This document shows, in pieces, positions 52,887 to 60,036 of a stretch of 64,000 bases of DNA; positions within the stretch are counted from its first letter, which is position 1; every line of letters begins with the position of its first letter. Under the pieces are notes generated by a model. The model was not told the DNA's origin, ran no database searches, and was given only the letters and a program-made list of their open reading frames with translations. The DNA lies in assembly GCA_023417475.1 (NCBI GenBank), contig JAEZFP010000048.1, positions 1 to 64,000 of the forward strand, in the 5' to 3' direction. The position numbers and the translations under genes are program-made. This DNA comes from Bacillota bacterium. Its GTDB lineage: Bacteria > Bacillota > UBA4882 > UBA8346.

Positions 52887-53396
52887 TCAGCTTAAAACCA
52901 GTTCATTGAAGGATTTACGCGTTTTGTCGTGACGGGTGGGCGAGGCCGGCTCTCCGGCCGCATATCCGATCGCCAGAATGTTAATTGGCTCAAGATGCTC
53001 CGGCAAGTTAAACTCCCGGCGAATCACCGCGGGATCAAAACCGCAGATCCACACACTTCCCAATCCCAGCGAAGTTGCTTCCATCATCATGTGATCCGTC
53101 GCGATACTGGTGTCAATATCGACAACACTTTTCTGGTTAAACGGGATCACTCCGGCGGTATGATGATCACCGCAAGCAATGATGACTAGCGGCGCCTGAA
53201 AAGCGTTTGCGGCTTTCGCCACTTTTGCCAGTTCCGCAGCTTCCTGCAGCACCAGTAACTTAACCGGCTGCTTGTTGCCGCCGGAGGGAGCGACTCGCGC
53301 CGCTTCAAGGATTTTATGCACCTTGTCCGCCTCGACTTTTTGGGGTTCATACTTGCGCGCCGAGTATCTTTTTTGGGCTAATTCTAAAAAATCCAT
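52887..53396 (-). CDS. Nitroreductase-family protein
   Basis: A 169-residue FMN-dependent NAD(P)H oxidoreductase. It has the N-terminal FMN-binding pattern RYSARKYEPQ, then VAPSGGNKQPVKLLV, and MMMEATSLGLGSVWICGF in the C-terminal part. The physiological acceptor is unknown. A GTAAC-n7-GTTAC operator 80 bases upstream is shared with the Rrf2 gene next door, so it is probably induced by that regulator's signal. Confidence 0.86.
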   Translation of the reverse strand: MDFLELAQKRYSARKYEPQKVEADKVHKILEAARVAPSGGNKQPVKLLVLQEAAELAKVAKAANAFQAPLVIIACGDHHTAGVIPFNQKSVVDIDTSIATDHMMMEATSLGLGSVWICGFDPAVIRREFNLPEHLEPINILAIGYAAGEPASPTRHDKTRKSFNELVLS

Positions 53397-53475
53397 CGCT
53401 CAAATCTCCTTATATTTTATTTTTTCGCCGTGAACCTTACCGGTTTGTCATCACCGGATGGGGTTTGTTGTAACT

Positions 53476-53492
53476 GTAACCATTCCGGTTAC
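53476..53492. promoter_or_regulatory. Rrf2 operator upstream of the nitroreductase
   Basis: GTAACCATTCCGGTTAC is an inverted repeat GTAAC-n7-GTTAC. The same layout occurs at 53970-53986 upstream of the Rrf2 gene. It overlaps the 3' flank of the Rrf2 gene and the nitroreductase promoter. Confidence 0.7.
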
Positions 53493-53518
53493 ATGAGCTT
53501 CAAAAAAAATTAAATCCT

Positions 53519-53950
53519 TCAATTTAACTTTTTTGCCAATACGCTTGCAACGACCTCCGCCATGGTGTAGCCGCGCAACACATCCTCCAGGGCCGTTTGG
53601 GCTTTTGGCAACAACCATTGCAAAACTTGCTGAATATTGGCGCCGATGACACATTCCGGATTGGTGTTTTCATGGATCTGAAAAAGCTTTTCCGCTTCAA
53701 CAACTTCAACGGCTTGATAAACATCGAAAAGCGTAATCTCGCTCACCGGCTTTAAAAGATAGGCCCCGCCGCAACCGCTATTGACGTCGATCAATCCCGC
53801 CTTCTTCAACATGCCAATCAATCTCCGGACCACCACCGGGTTATTTTGGATGCTGCCGGCAATCACTTCCGAGGTACACACTTTATCATTACCGATGGCC
53901 AATGAAGCAAGAATATGAATTGCCACCGTAAACCTACTGCTGATTTGCAT
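53519..53950 (-). CDS. Rrf2-family transcriptional regulator
   Basis: A 143-residue winged-helix regulator from ATG 53950 (MQISSRFTVAIHILASLA); the longer frame upstream covers its own operator. It has the Rrf2 pattern: helix-turn-helix VVRRLIGMLKKAGLID and the wing GCGGAYLLKP. Only one Cys is seen in the region that binds Fe-S clusters in IscR/NsrR (PECVIG), so a cluster is unlikely; it resembles YwnA-like members. Two matching inverted repeats suggest that it controls itself and the nitroreductase. Confidence 0.86.
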   Translation of the reverse strand: MQISSRFTVAIHILASLAIGNDKVCTSEVIAGSIQNNPVVVRRLIGMLKKAGLIDVNSGCGGAYLLKPVSEITLFDVYQAVEVVEAEKLFQIHENTNPECVIGANIQQVLQWLLPKAQTALEDVLRGYTMAEVVASVLAKKLN

Positions 53951-53969
53951 CACAATTATCTCCCCCGTT

Positions 53970-53986
53970 GTAACCATTATAGTTAC
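53970..53986. promoter_or_regulatory. Rrf2 autoregulatory operator
   Basis: GTAACCATTATAGTTAC lies 20 bases upstream of the Rrf2 start and matches the site at 53476-53492 in the outer GTAAC and GTTAC arms and in CATT. Confidence 0.72.
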
Positions 53987-54078
53987 AATGAGTTGCTTTG
54001 TCAATTTAATTCTTAATTTCTAGCTGTGCCAATGCGATACCGCCAAAAACGATGTCCTTATGAAAGACTCCCCTCGAT

Positions 54079-54325
54079 GAGTTATCCACAGATCCGGCTT
54101 GCGGAACGACTCCGCCAGCTTACTTATTCACAAATCCAGCTGACTTATCCACAAATCCAGCTTGCGGAATGACTCCGCAAGCTCACTTATTCACAAATCC
54201 AGCTGACTTATCCACAAATCCAGCTTGCCGAATGACTTAGCAAGCTTACTTATTCACATATCCAGCTCACTTATCCACAAATCCAGCTTGCGGAAGACTT
54301 CGGCAAGCTCGCTGATTCACAAATC
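54079..54325 (+). repeat. Four 63-bp tandem repeats carrying eight DnaA-box-like sites
   Basis: TTATCCACA, the consensus DnaA box, occurs at 54082, 54145, 54208 and 54271, exactly 63 bases apart. TTATTCACA (TGATTCACA in the last) occurs at 54124, 54187, 54250 and 54313, again 63 apart. Spacing therefore alternates 42 and 21 bases, close to whole helical turns, with all sites in the same direction. Between the boxes each unit has an imperfect hairpin (for example AGCTTGCGGA/TCCGCAAGCT at 54160-54184). The array lies between the chemotaxis gene stop and the Rrf2 promoter. It could titrate DnaA, form a replication-linked site, or just end transcription. Confidence 0.85.
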
Positions 54326-54341
54326 CAGTCGCAGTTGCTTC

Positions 54342-57095
54342 TTAATACTTATCATCGCCGGAATATACTGTTATGGCCGGTTTTTGGGATTCTTCCGGCA
54401 CCGGCAACATCCGCTTGTCCATTGCCGATTTTCGAAGTTTTCCTTCTTTTTTCAACGTAAAACGTTGCACGTTTTCTTTGAGCATCTCCGCCTGACTGGC
54501 CAATTCCTCGCTAGTCGCCGCGCTCTGTTGGGCGGTTGCCGTATTGGTCTGAGTAACCATTGCGATTTGATTCAGCCCTTGATTGACTTGAGAAATTCCC
54601 GACGCTTGATCATTCGAGGCAATGGCGATATCTCCTACTAAATCAGCCGCTTTAGTGACGCCATCGACAATCCGGTTCAACGATGCGGCCGTTTCATGAG
54701 CAATCCGCGTGCCTATTTCAACCCTTTGAATTGAACTCTCAATCATCTCCGTCGTCTCTTTGGCAGCATTAGCGCTCCGAGCAGCCAAATTACGCACTTC
54801 CTCGGCAACCACGGCAAATCCTCGGCCGTGTTGACCGGCCCGGGCCGCTTCCACCGCTGCGTTCAACGCCAGGATGTTTGTTTGAAAAGCAATCTCATCA
54901 ATGACTTTAATAATCTTGGAGATATTTACCGACGAATCATTAATCGTCTTCATCGATTCCAACATCGTCTGCATTTGCTCATTACCGGCGGTCGCCTGAA
55001 TTTTAACTTCTTTGGACAGATTGTTAGCTTGCGCGGCGCTTTCCGCGTTCCGCTTGGTTTGAACCGCGATTTCAGTCATTGACGCGGTAATCTCTTCCGT
55101 AGTGCTGGCCTGTTCCGAAGCGGCTTGCGATAAAATCTGGCTGGAAGCGGAGACTTGTTGGGAGCCGCTCGCCACTTGACTGGAGGCGCTAAAAAATTCG
55201 CTTAACACTTCGTTAAACGAGTCAATGGTTTTATTGACCGCTTGGGCGAGAATCGCATGGTCACCCTGATAATTGTTACCAACTCCGACAGTTAGGTTGC
55301 CGGTGGCCATCTCCTGTAATACTGCGGAGGTCTCGCGAATCGGTTCGATAATGGCATCCAGGGTCCGGTTAAACCCGCTGACAATTTCCCGATAACCCCC
55401 TTCAAATTGATCCCTGGCGCCACGAACCGCGAGATCGCCACCGACCGCAGCCGCGCTGATTCGGTCGACTTCAACGATTAAATCCCGGATCGCTTGCATC
55501 ATCTTCATCGCGGCTGGCGTCATCTGATCATTTGCGGACCGTTTCCCGATCTTGCGCAAATCTTCCAGGCGACTGATATCCCCGGCGGCTACCTGAATAA
55601 AGGTATCTTGAATGCTTAGCAACTGCGTCCGTACGACATTAATATTTTCGGCGAACTGTCGCAGCATTCCCTGATAACGTTCGGCCGGAACGGCTGACGT
55701 ATAATCATTGACGCTCAACTTTTGCAAAACCTGATTGGCGTCATTCAGCGGCAAAATCACCGCGTCCAACGTTTCATTGATCCCGGTCACGATTTTGCGA
55801 TACTCGCCGCGATGGCGCTCCGCCGCGGCCCGCACCGACAAGTCCCCGGCCGTCGCCGCCCCGGCCAGCAGATTGATATCCTCGATCACCTTATGAATAT
55901 TTTGAGCCATAATATTCAAGTTTTGCGTCAAAATATCTTGCTCCGACTTCATTTGCAATTGCACATTCAAATCGCCGTTGGCGATCTGTTCGGCGGCGGC
56001 GGCTTTCTCCCGCAAATCTTCGCTGATATTTTGAACGGCCTGCGCCAATTTGCCGATCTCATCGCCGCGGCTCAATAACTGCTCCGGTAGGTCCTTTTCC
56101 AAATTGCCGCGAGCTACTTCGCTTAAATGAGCGACAGCGGTTTCGACCGGATTACTGATTCGAGCGGCGAAAAAATAGCTGACTGTCCCACCCAAGGCCA
56201 AGAAGATCAAGGAAATAATCACGACGACATCCCGCTGATGGTTCAACGATGCGTATACTTCGCTCTTGGGAGTAGTCAACGCCAAGGACCATCCGGTTCC
56301 GAGCACCGGAGCAAAAGCGATGTATTTGGCCACCCCGAGATACTGATAGTCGGCGATGCCGCTTTCCCCGGCGACCATCCGGCGTTGAACATTGGCCAAG
56401 CCCTGCAACCCCGGATTGGTCTTGACATTTTCGAACGTATTATCCTGTTTGATCACTTTTTCCTGATCATAATGGGCAATCGCTGTTCCTTGTTTATTGA
56501 TCATATATGCTTTGCCGGTTTTACCGTACCCCACATCCGCGATCAGTTGACTGAGTCCGTCGCCGTCCCGGCTCAACAACAGGGCGCCGCTAATCACATT
56601 TTCTTTGTTTTTAAGCGGGACCCCTAGCACAATGATCCGTTTGCCGGTAGTTTTGCTGATTAACGGATCGGAGATCGTGTCCTGACCCTTCATGATTTGC
56701 TTAAAATACTCGCGGTCGGCCAGATTGACACTGTCGCCGTCGGTATTCCAACCTTCGCCGCGGGCGTTGACGACGGTCATATTGATATGACCGTTAGCCT
56801 GGGCTACTTTTGTGATCAACGTTTTAATTTGAGCTTTATTCCCTTGGATATCTTCAAATAAATCAACCGCAGCCAAAGCGTTTAATTGACTGAAATAGCG
56901 GTTGACCCGGCCTTCGACAATTGCGACAGCTTGAGAAACGATCTGTTTTAACGACTGATCCAAACTGTCTTTTAACCCGGCCGCAGTAATGAAATATGAG
57001 CTTACCGCCAATCCGATGCAAACTACCGTAATGAGGGCGACGACCGACGTTAACATTTGACTTTTGATACTTTTAAATTGCAATCGCATTTTCAT
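54342..57095 (-). CDS. Methyl-accepting chemotaxis protein with dCache sensor
   Basis: A 917-residue membrane receptor from ATG 57095 (MKMRLQFKSIKSQML) after AAGGAG. In order: a transmembrane helix (about residues 14-36), an extracellular dCache-type sensor (40-280) with VNARGEGWNTDGDSVNLADR, a second transmembrane helix (about 290-312), a HAMP domain, several further HAMP-like units (about 370-610), and an MCP signalling domain (640-885) with the hairpin tip EIAFQTNILALNAAVEAARA. It is longer than most receptors because of the HAMP repeats. It should signal to CheA; no che genes are nearby. Confidence 0.92.
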   Translation of the reverse strand: MKMRLQFKSIKSQMLTSVVALITVVCIGLAVSSYFITAAGLKDSLDQSLKQIVSQAVAIVEGRVNRYFSQLNALAAVDLFEDIQGNKAQIKTLITKVAQANGHINMTVVNARGEGWNTDGDSVNLADREYFKQIMKGQDTISDPLISKTTGKRIIVLGVPLKNKENVISGALLLSRDGDGLSQLIADVGYGKTGKAYMINKQGTAIAHYDQEKVIKQDNTFENVKTNPGLQGLANVQRRMVAGESGIADYQYLGVAKYIAFAPVLGTGWSLALTTPKSEVYASLNHQRDVVVIISLIFLALGGTVSYFFAARISNPVETAVAHLSEVARGNLEKDLPEQLLSRGDEIGKLAQAVQNISEDLREKAAAAEQIANGDLNVQLQMKSEQDILTQNLNIMAQNIHKVIEDINLLAGAATAGDLSVRAAAERHRGEYRKIVTGINETLDAVILPLNDANQVLQKLSVNDYTSAVPAERYQGMLRQFAENINVVRTQLLSIQDTFIQVAAGDISRLEDLRKIGKRSANDQMTPAAMKMMQAIRDLIVEVDRISAAAVGGDLAVRGARDQFEGGYREIVSGFNRTLDAIIEPIRETSAVLQEMATGNLTVGVGNNYQGDHAILAQAVNKTIDSFNEVLSEFFSASSQVASGSQQVSASSQILSQAASEQASTTEEITASMTEIAVQTKRNAESAAQANNLSKEVKIQATAGNEQMQTMLESMKTINDSSVNISKIIKVIDEIAFQTNILALNAAVEAARAGQHGRGFAVVAEEVRNLAARSANAAKETTEMIESSIQRVEIGTRIAHETAASLNRIVDGVTKAADLVGDIAIASNDQASGISQVNQGLNQIAMVTQTNTATAQQSAATSEELASQAEMLKENVQRFTLKKEGKLRKSAMDKRMLPVPEESQKPAITVYSGDDKY

Positions 57096-57547
57096 TCCTT
57101 TAGCTCCTTCATATTGGTCCTTTCTTCCGTGAATAAAGGGTCGGATGTTATCCTTAATTGATCCGGACATCCAACTACATTGTTGCGCAGCAGGTGGGAT
57201 CAAGTAACGATTTTACTCATTCTCCTTTCCAAGCGTTTTACCGTGATTCCTTTACGTGTCCTCACCACTGAGCTACCGCTTCACAAGTCATTTCAATTGT
57301 AATTATTTCCAATGAGGACCCCCGGTCTATTTTCAACCTCCATTTCCTTTTATTTTTGCAGTAGAATCATGTATATGAAGATTAAGACACTAACGAAAAG
57401 CTCTGTAGCCATATCCAAAAATATAAACCCCTTGGGAATAGATGCCTCTTAACGGGGGAATCTATTAATCGGACACGCTAATTTTAATGATCGCAGTTTG
57501 TTTGAAACTACGGTTATCCACCGGAAACATCCCAATTCACTCGTGTT
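57096..57547. other. Intergenic region with a tRNA-like fragment and the left inverted repeat
   Basis: No gene. On the minus strand, about 57260-57285, the stretch AGCGGTAGCTCAGTGGTGAG reads like the D-arm part of a tRNA, without acceptor or anticodon arms. The left 24-bp inverted repeat of the recombinase unit lies at 57490-57513. The rest holds the chemotaxis gene promoter, with no clear consensus. Confidence 0.5.
57490..57513 (+). repeat. Left arm of the 24-bp inverted repeat around the recombinase
   Basis: The sequence starts ATCGCAGTTTGTTTG and ends AAACTACGG. Its exact reverse complement is at 58897-58920. The flanking bases differ, so the repeat is precisely bounded. The two arms enclose the recombinase gene and about 60 and 190 bases at its ends. 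Confidence 0.85.
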
Positions 57548-58708
57548 TCAACTCAACATGACGGAGGGCGTGACGGCGAAAGGCTTAATTCCGTTGAAGG
57601 CGAGATGCATCTCATTCAGCTTGTCAATGGCGATCCGTTTTTGCTCGATAAAGGAGTGCGCATAAATATTAAGCGTAATGGAGACATTGGAATGTCCCAA
57701 TATCTCGCTGAGTGTCTTAATGTCCACACCGAGTTCCAAGGACCGTGTGGCAAACGTATGTCTGATTGCATGAAATTTGCGGTCTTTTACCCCCGCTTTA
57801 GCCAATACCTTCTTATAAATCTTTTGATACGTTCGGGGATCAATCGGAGTTGACAAACCGGATAAGACATAAGCGTTTTCCCGGAATGGGAACGCCGTCG
57901 ATTCGCCGGTCAGGTTGAGCAAAAATTTGGGTAAAGGGATTTTCCTAACAGCTTTCTGACTTTTCGGGGTCCCCACAAGCAACGCGGTTTTCGTATTGGA
58001 ACATTGAAAAGTGCTAATACGGGACACCGTCCGCATGATCGCCATCGTCCCGGCTTCAAGATCAATATCGCTCCACTTCAGGGCGCAAAGTTCGCCAAGC
58101 CGTATTCCCGAATAAAAACATAGGAGTATTCCGAGGGCTCGCCTATCGTTAAACTCCATTACGGCGTTTTCAACAAGTCGTTGTTCTTTGATGGAAAAAA
58201 CTTGCGCTGCGCTATTTTTGGTCTTCGGAAGCTTGATGCGCTCCAATATTGACGAATAATCCGCCGAACCTCTTAAAATTTCTTTCAACGCTGTTTTGAA
58301 TATCGTCAGAATCTTTCTTTTGTAGGATTCCGACAGAAACGGATTGTCTTTGATCGTTTTTTCAAACACTCCAACTGTAGTTTCCGTTATATAGCGATTG
58401 GATCCGTACTCAAAAAAAGGAATTACATGTTTTTCGATACAATAATGATAGTTCTCATAGGTAGAGGGTTTGACCCGATCAAAAACATGATTTTTTAGCC
58501 AAAATTCAAACAACTCCGTCGCGGTCGAAAGTGCGGTTGTTCCTTTCACTTCACGTAGTTTCAGATGCTCCTGATAATTTTTCTGTTTTTCTTTTACTTC
58601 CTTATAGGTCTTCGCGTAGACATAACAATACTTTCCATCCGGTTTCAAAATACGCCCCTCCCAACGTCCGTCCTTTCGTTTATAAACGTTTTCTCCTCTT
58701 CGCGCCAT
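57548..58708 (-). CDS. Phage-type tyrosine recombinase (integrase)
   Basis: A 386-residue site-specific recombinase from ATG 58708 (MARRGENVYKRKDGRWEGR), the usual N-terminal arm-binding start of Tn916/phage-type integrases. A SAM-like core-binding domain (about residues 60-150) precedes the catalytic domain with Arg in FYSGIRLGELCALKW, HxxR in FHAIRHTFATRSL, His in LGHSNVSITLNIYAH and the nucleophile Tyr in the same stretch. All catalytic residues are intact. No excisionase or phage genes are adjacent. A 24-bp perfect inverted repeat surrounds the gene. Confidence 0.9.
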   Translation of the reverse strand: MARRGENVYKRKDGRWEGRILKPDGKYCYVYAKTYKEVKEKQKNYQEHLKLREVKGTTALSTATELFEFWLKNHVFDRVKPSTYENYHYCIEKHVIPFFEYGSNRYITETTVGVFEKTIKDNPFLSESYKRKILTIFKTALKEILRGSADYSSILERIKLPKTKNSAAQVFSIKEQRLVENAVMEFNDRRALGILLCFYSGIRLGELCALKWSDIDLEAGTMAIMRTVSRISTFQCSNTKTALLVGTPKSQKAVRKIPLPKFLLNLTGESTAFPFRENAYVLSGLSTPIDPRTYQKIYKKVLAKAGVKDRKFHAIRHTFATRSLELGVDIKTLSEILGHSNVSITLNIYAHSFIEQKRIAIDKLNEMHLAFNGIKPFAVTPSVMLS

Positions 58709-58896
58709 TCCTATCGGCACCCCTTTCAAAATATGACGTAAAAATTGACGGCGAATAGCTCGTCAACCATAATAAATAATGGAACCTTACATGCAAATTT
58801 TCCAAAATATACGTTTTTTCAGGGTATTTTTTAAATTTTACGAACAGAATTTGTTAATCTTTCGCCAAAAAGTGTCGATATATGGTATAAATGTGG

Positions 58897-58920
58897 CCGT
58901 AGTTTCAAACAAACTGCGAT
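58897..58920 (-). repeat. Right arm of the 24-bp inverted repeat around the recombinase
   Basis: Exact reverse complement of 57490-57513; it lies about 190 bases upstream of the recombinase start codon, likely spanning the recombinase promoter region. Confidence 0.85.
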
Positions 58921-59037
58921 TCGTTTTGCAGTATTTATCTTCCATATCCCGTAAAAATAGGTGCCATTTATCTCAATTTAGCTTGTTTTGGTTATCTCCA
59001 GTGATAATCGTAACATAATTCATTCCCATGAATTCGA

Positions 59038-59110
59038 AAGGGCCATTCTAATTTTAGAATGGCCCTTCCTTTCATAAAAGTAGGTATTTTAATCGAAATA
59101 CCTACTTTTA
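59038..59110. terminator. Pair of strong hairpins downstream of the lipoprotein gene
   Basis: A 13-bp stem at 59038-59067 and a 15-bp stem at 59075-59110, both perfect. The second has A and T runs at its base, so it can work as an intrinsic terminator on either strand. Confidence 0.75.
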
Positions 59111-59206
59111 ATGCTATATTATATTTGCTATTTTGAACCGTTATTCGAATTGCTTGGTAACGGCTCCTTGTAAGTTGCCTTCATATTCTTTCGACATAAA
59201 CCACCT

Positions 59207-59953
59207 TTATTGCTTCCGGAACGGTTTCAATATAGAGTAAGCGCTAGGAACACCGGAACTGGCCTTGGAGAACGAAGCAACCGGAATGGTCGTATTCACT
59301 CCAAATTGAGTTTTCGTAAGAACAGTAACCGTCGTAGATTGCAAAACCCCGTTTTTGGTATAATCTTCGGTCTTTTTGACACAATCAAAAATATAGGGGA
59401 CAAACCAAGTAGTCGTGGTTTGCACATCGGTGGCATCCTTGCCCTGAGCGGTTTCTGTAAACCTATAGGCATTGAAGGCGCCCGCCGGAACCGTAATACT
59501 CTCCTGGAGCACGGAAAATTCTCTCGTAACTGGATCCGACATTAACAACGAGGAGTGACTACTGTCATAATTATCGGAGCCGTTATTCGCCCATGCGCCG
59601 TACGAACGATAATTCACAACGTTGTTGGATGTAATTTTCGCGACATACTCACCTTCGACACTTGTCGACCCGTCGTGTTTCGCGCCGACTTTGAAAACCG
59701 AAGTCCCCGGGGTGCTGTTATCCACCGAATAAACCACTGTCGACAGATCAAATTCATTGGATAACGAAGTATTAATTTTATCGGTATACGTGGTATGATA
59801 CGAATACTTGGCTCCGACTTCCATGCCATAATAATCCGTACTTACGGTCCGGGCAGGCGTAGGATTGGACTTTCCGCCGCCGCCGCATCCGGCAAGGGCT
59901 ACGGCTAACGACACGCTCAAAAGAAGCAATCCCAGAGTTTTCTTTTGCATCAT
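59207..59953 (-). CDS. Predicted surface lipoprotein of unknown function
   Basis: A 248-residue protein with an N-terminal signal and lipobox (LLLLSVSLAVALAGC; Cys about residue 22), then a Gly/Ser/Pro linker. The mature part is rich in Thr, Ser, Tyr and Val, with beta-type character (STDYYGMEVGAKYSYH onward). It is anchored outside the membrane. I do not recognise the family. It starts at ATG 59953 after AGGAGG. The gene for the secreted glucuronidase lies 80 bases upstream on the same strand. Confidence 0.8.
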   Translation of the reverse strand: MMQKKTLGLLLLSVSLAVALAGCGGGGKSNPTPARTVSTDYYGMEVGAKYSYHTTYTDKINTSLSNEFDLSTVVYSVDNSTPGTSVFKVGAKHDGSTSVEGEYVAKITSNNVVNYRSYGAWANNGSDNYDSSHSSLLMSDPVTREFSVLQESITVPAGAFNAYRFTETAQGKDATDVQTTTTWFVPYIFDCVKKTEDYTKNGVLQSTTVTVLTKTQFGVNTTIPVASFSKASSGVPSAYSILKPFRKQ

Positions 59954-59987
59954 TGTAAAACCTCCTCAAGTGATCCTTTTCACCGAT

Positions 59988-60018
59988 GGGCTCTCGGCCG
60001 AAACCGAGAGCCCTTTTT
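59988..60018. terminator. Hairpin between the glucuronidase and lipoprotein genes
   Basis: GGGCTCTCGG (59988-59997) and CCGAGAGCCC (60004-60013) form a perfect 10-bp stem. The T run follows it on the plus strand, whereas both neighbours are on the minus strand. It is a plausible factor-assisted end for the glucuronidase transcript. Confidence 0.55.
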
Positions 60019-60036
60019 ATAATAGGATGATAATAG

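Larger units (their letters stand above)
58709..59206. other. Intergenic region with right inverted repeat and two strong hairpins
   Basis: No gene. It holds the right arm of the recombinase repeat (58897-58920) and two perfect stems near the lipoprotein stop: AAGGGCCATTCTA/TAGAATGGCCCTT (59038-59067) and TAAAAGTAGGTATTT/AAATACCTACTTTTA (59075-59110). The stems probably terminate the lipoprotein transcript. Confidence 0.6.

Noticed and set aside
54079..54325. CRISPR-like regular repeats
   Set aside because: The 63-bp unit is similar throughout, with no unique spacers and no cas genes; it is a tandem repeat with DnaA-box words.
54079..54325. The main chromosomal origin oriC
   Set aside because: dnaA, dnaN, rpmH or gidA are not nearby, and no AT-rich unwinding stretch stands beside the array. 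A DnaA-related site remains possible.
57255..57290. A functional tRNA gene
   Set aside because: Only the D-arm part matches; acceptor, anticodon and T arms are missing.
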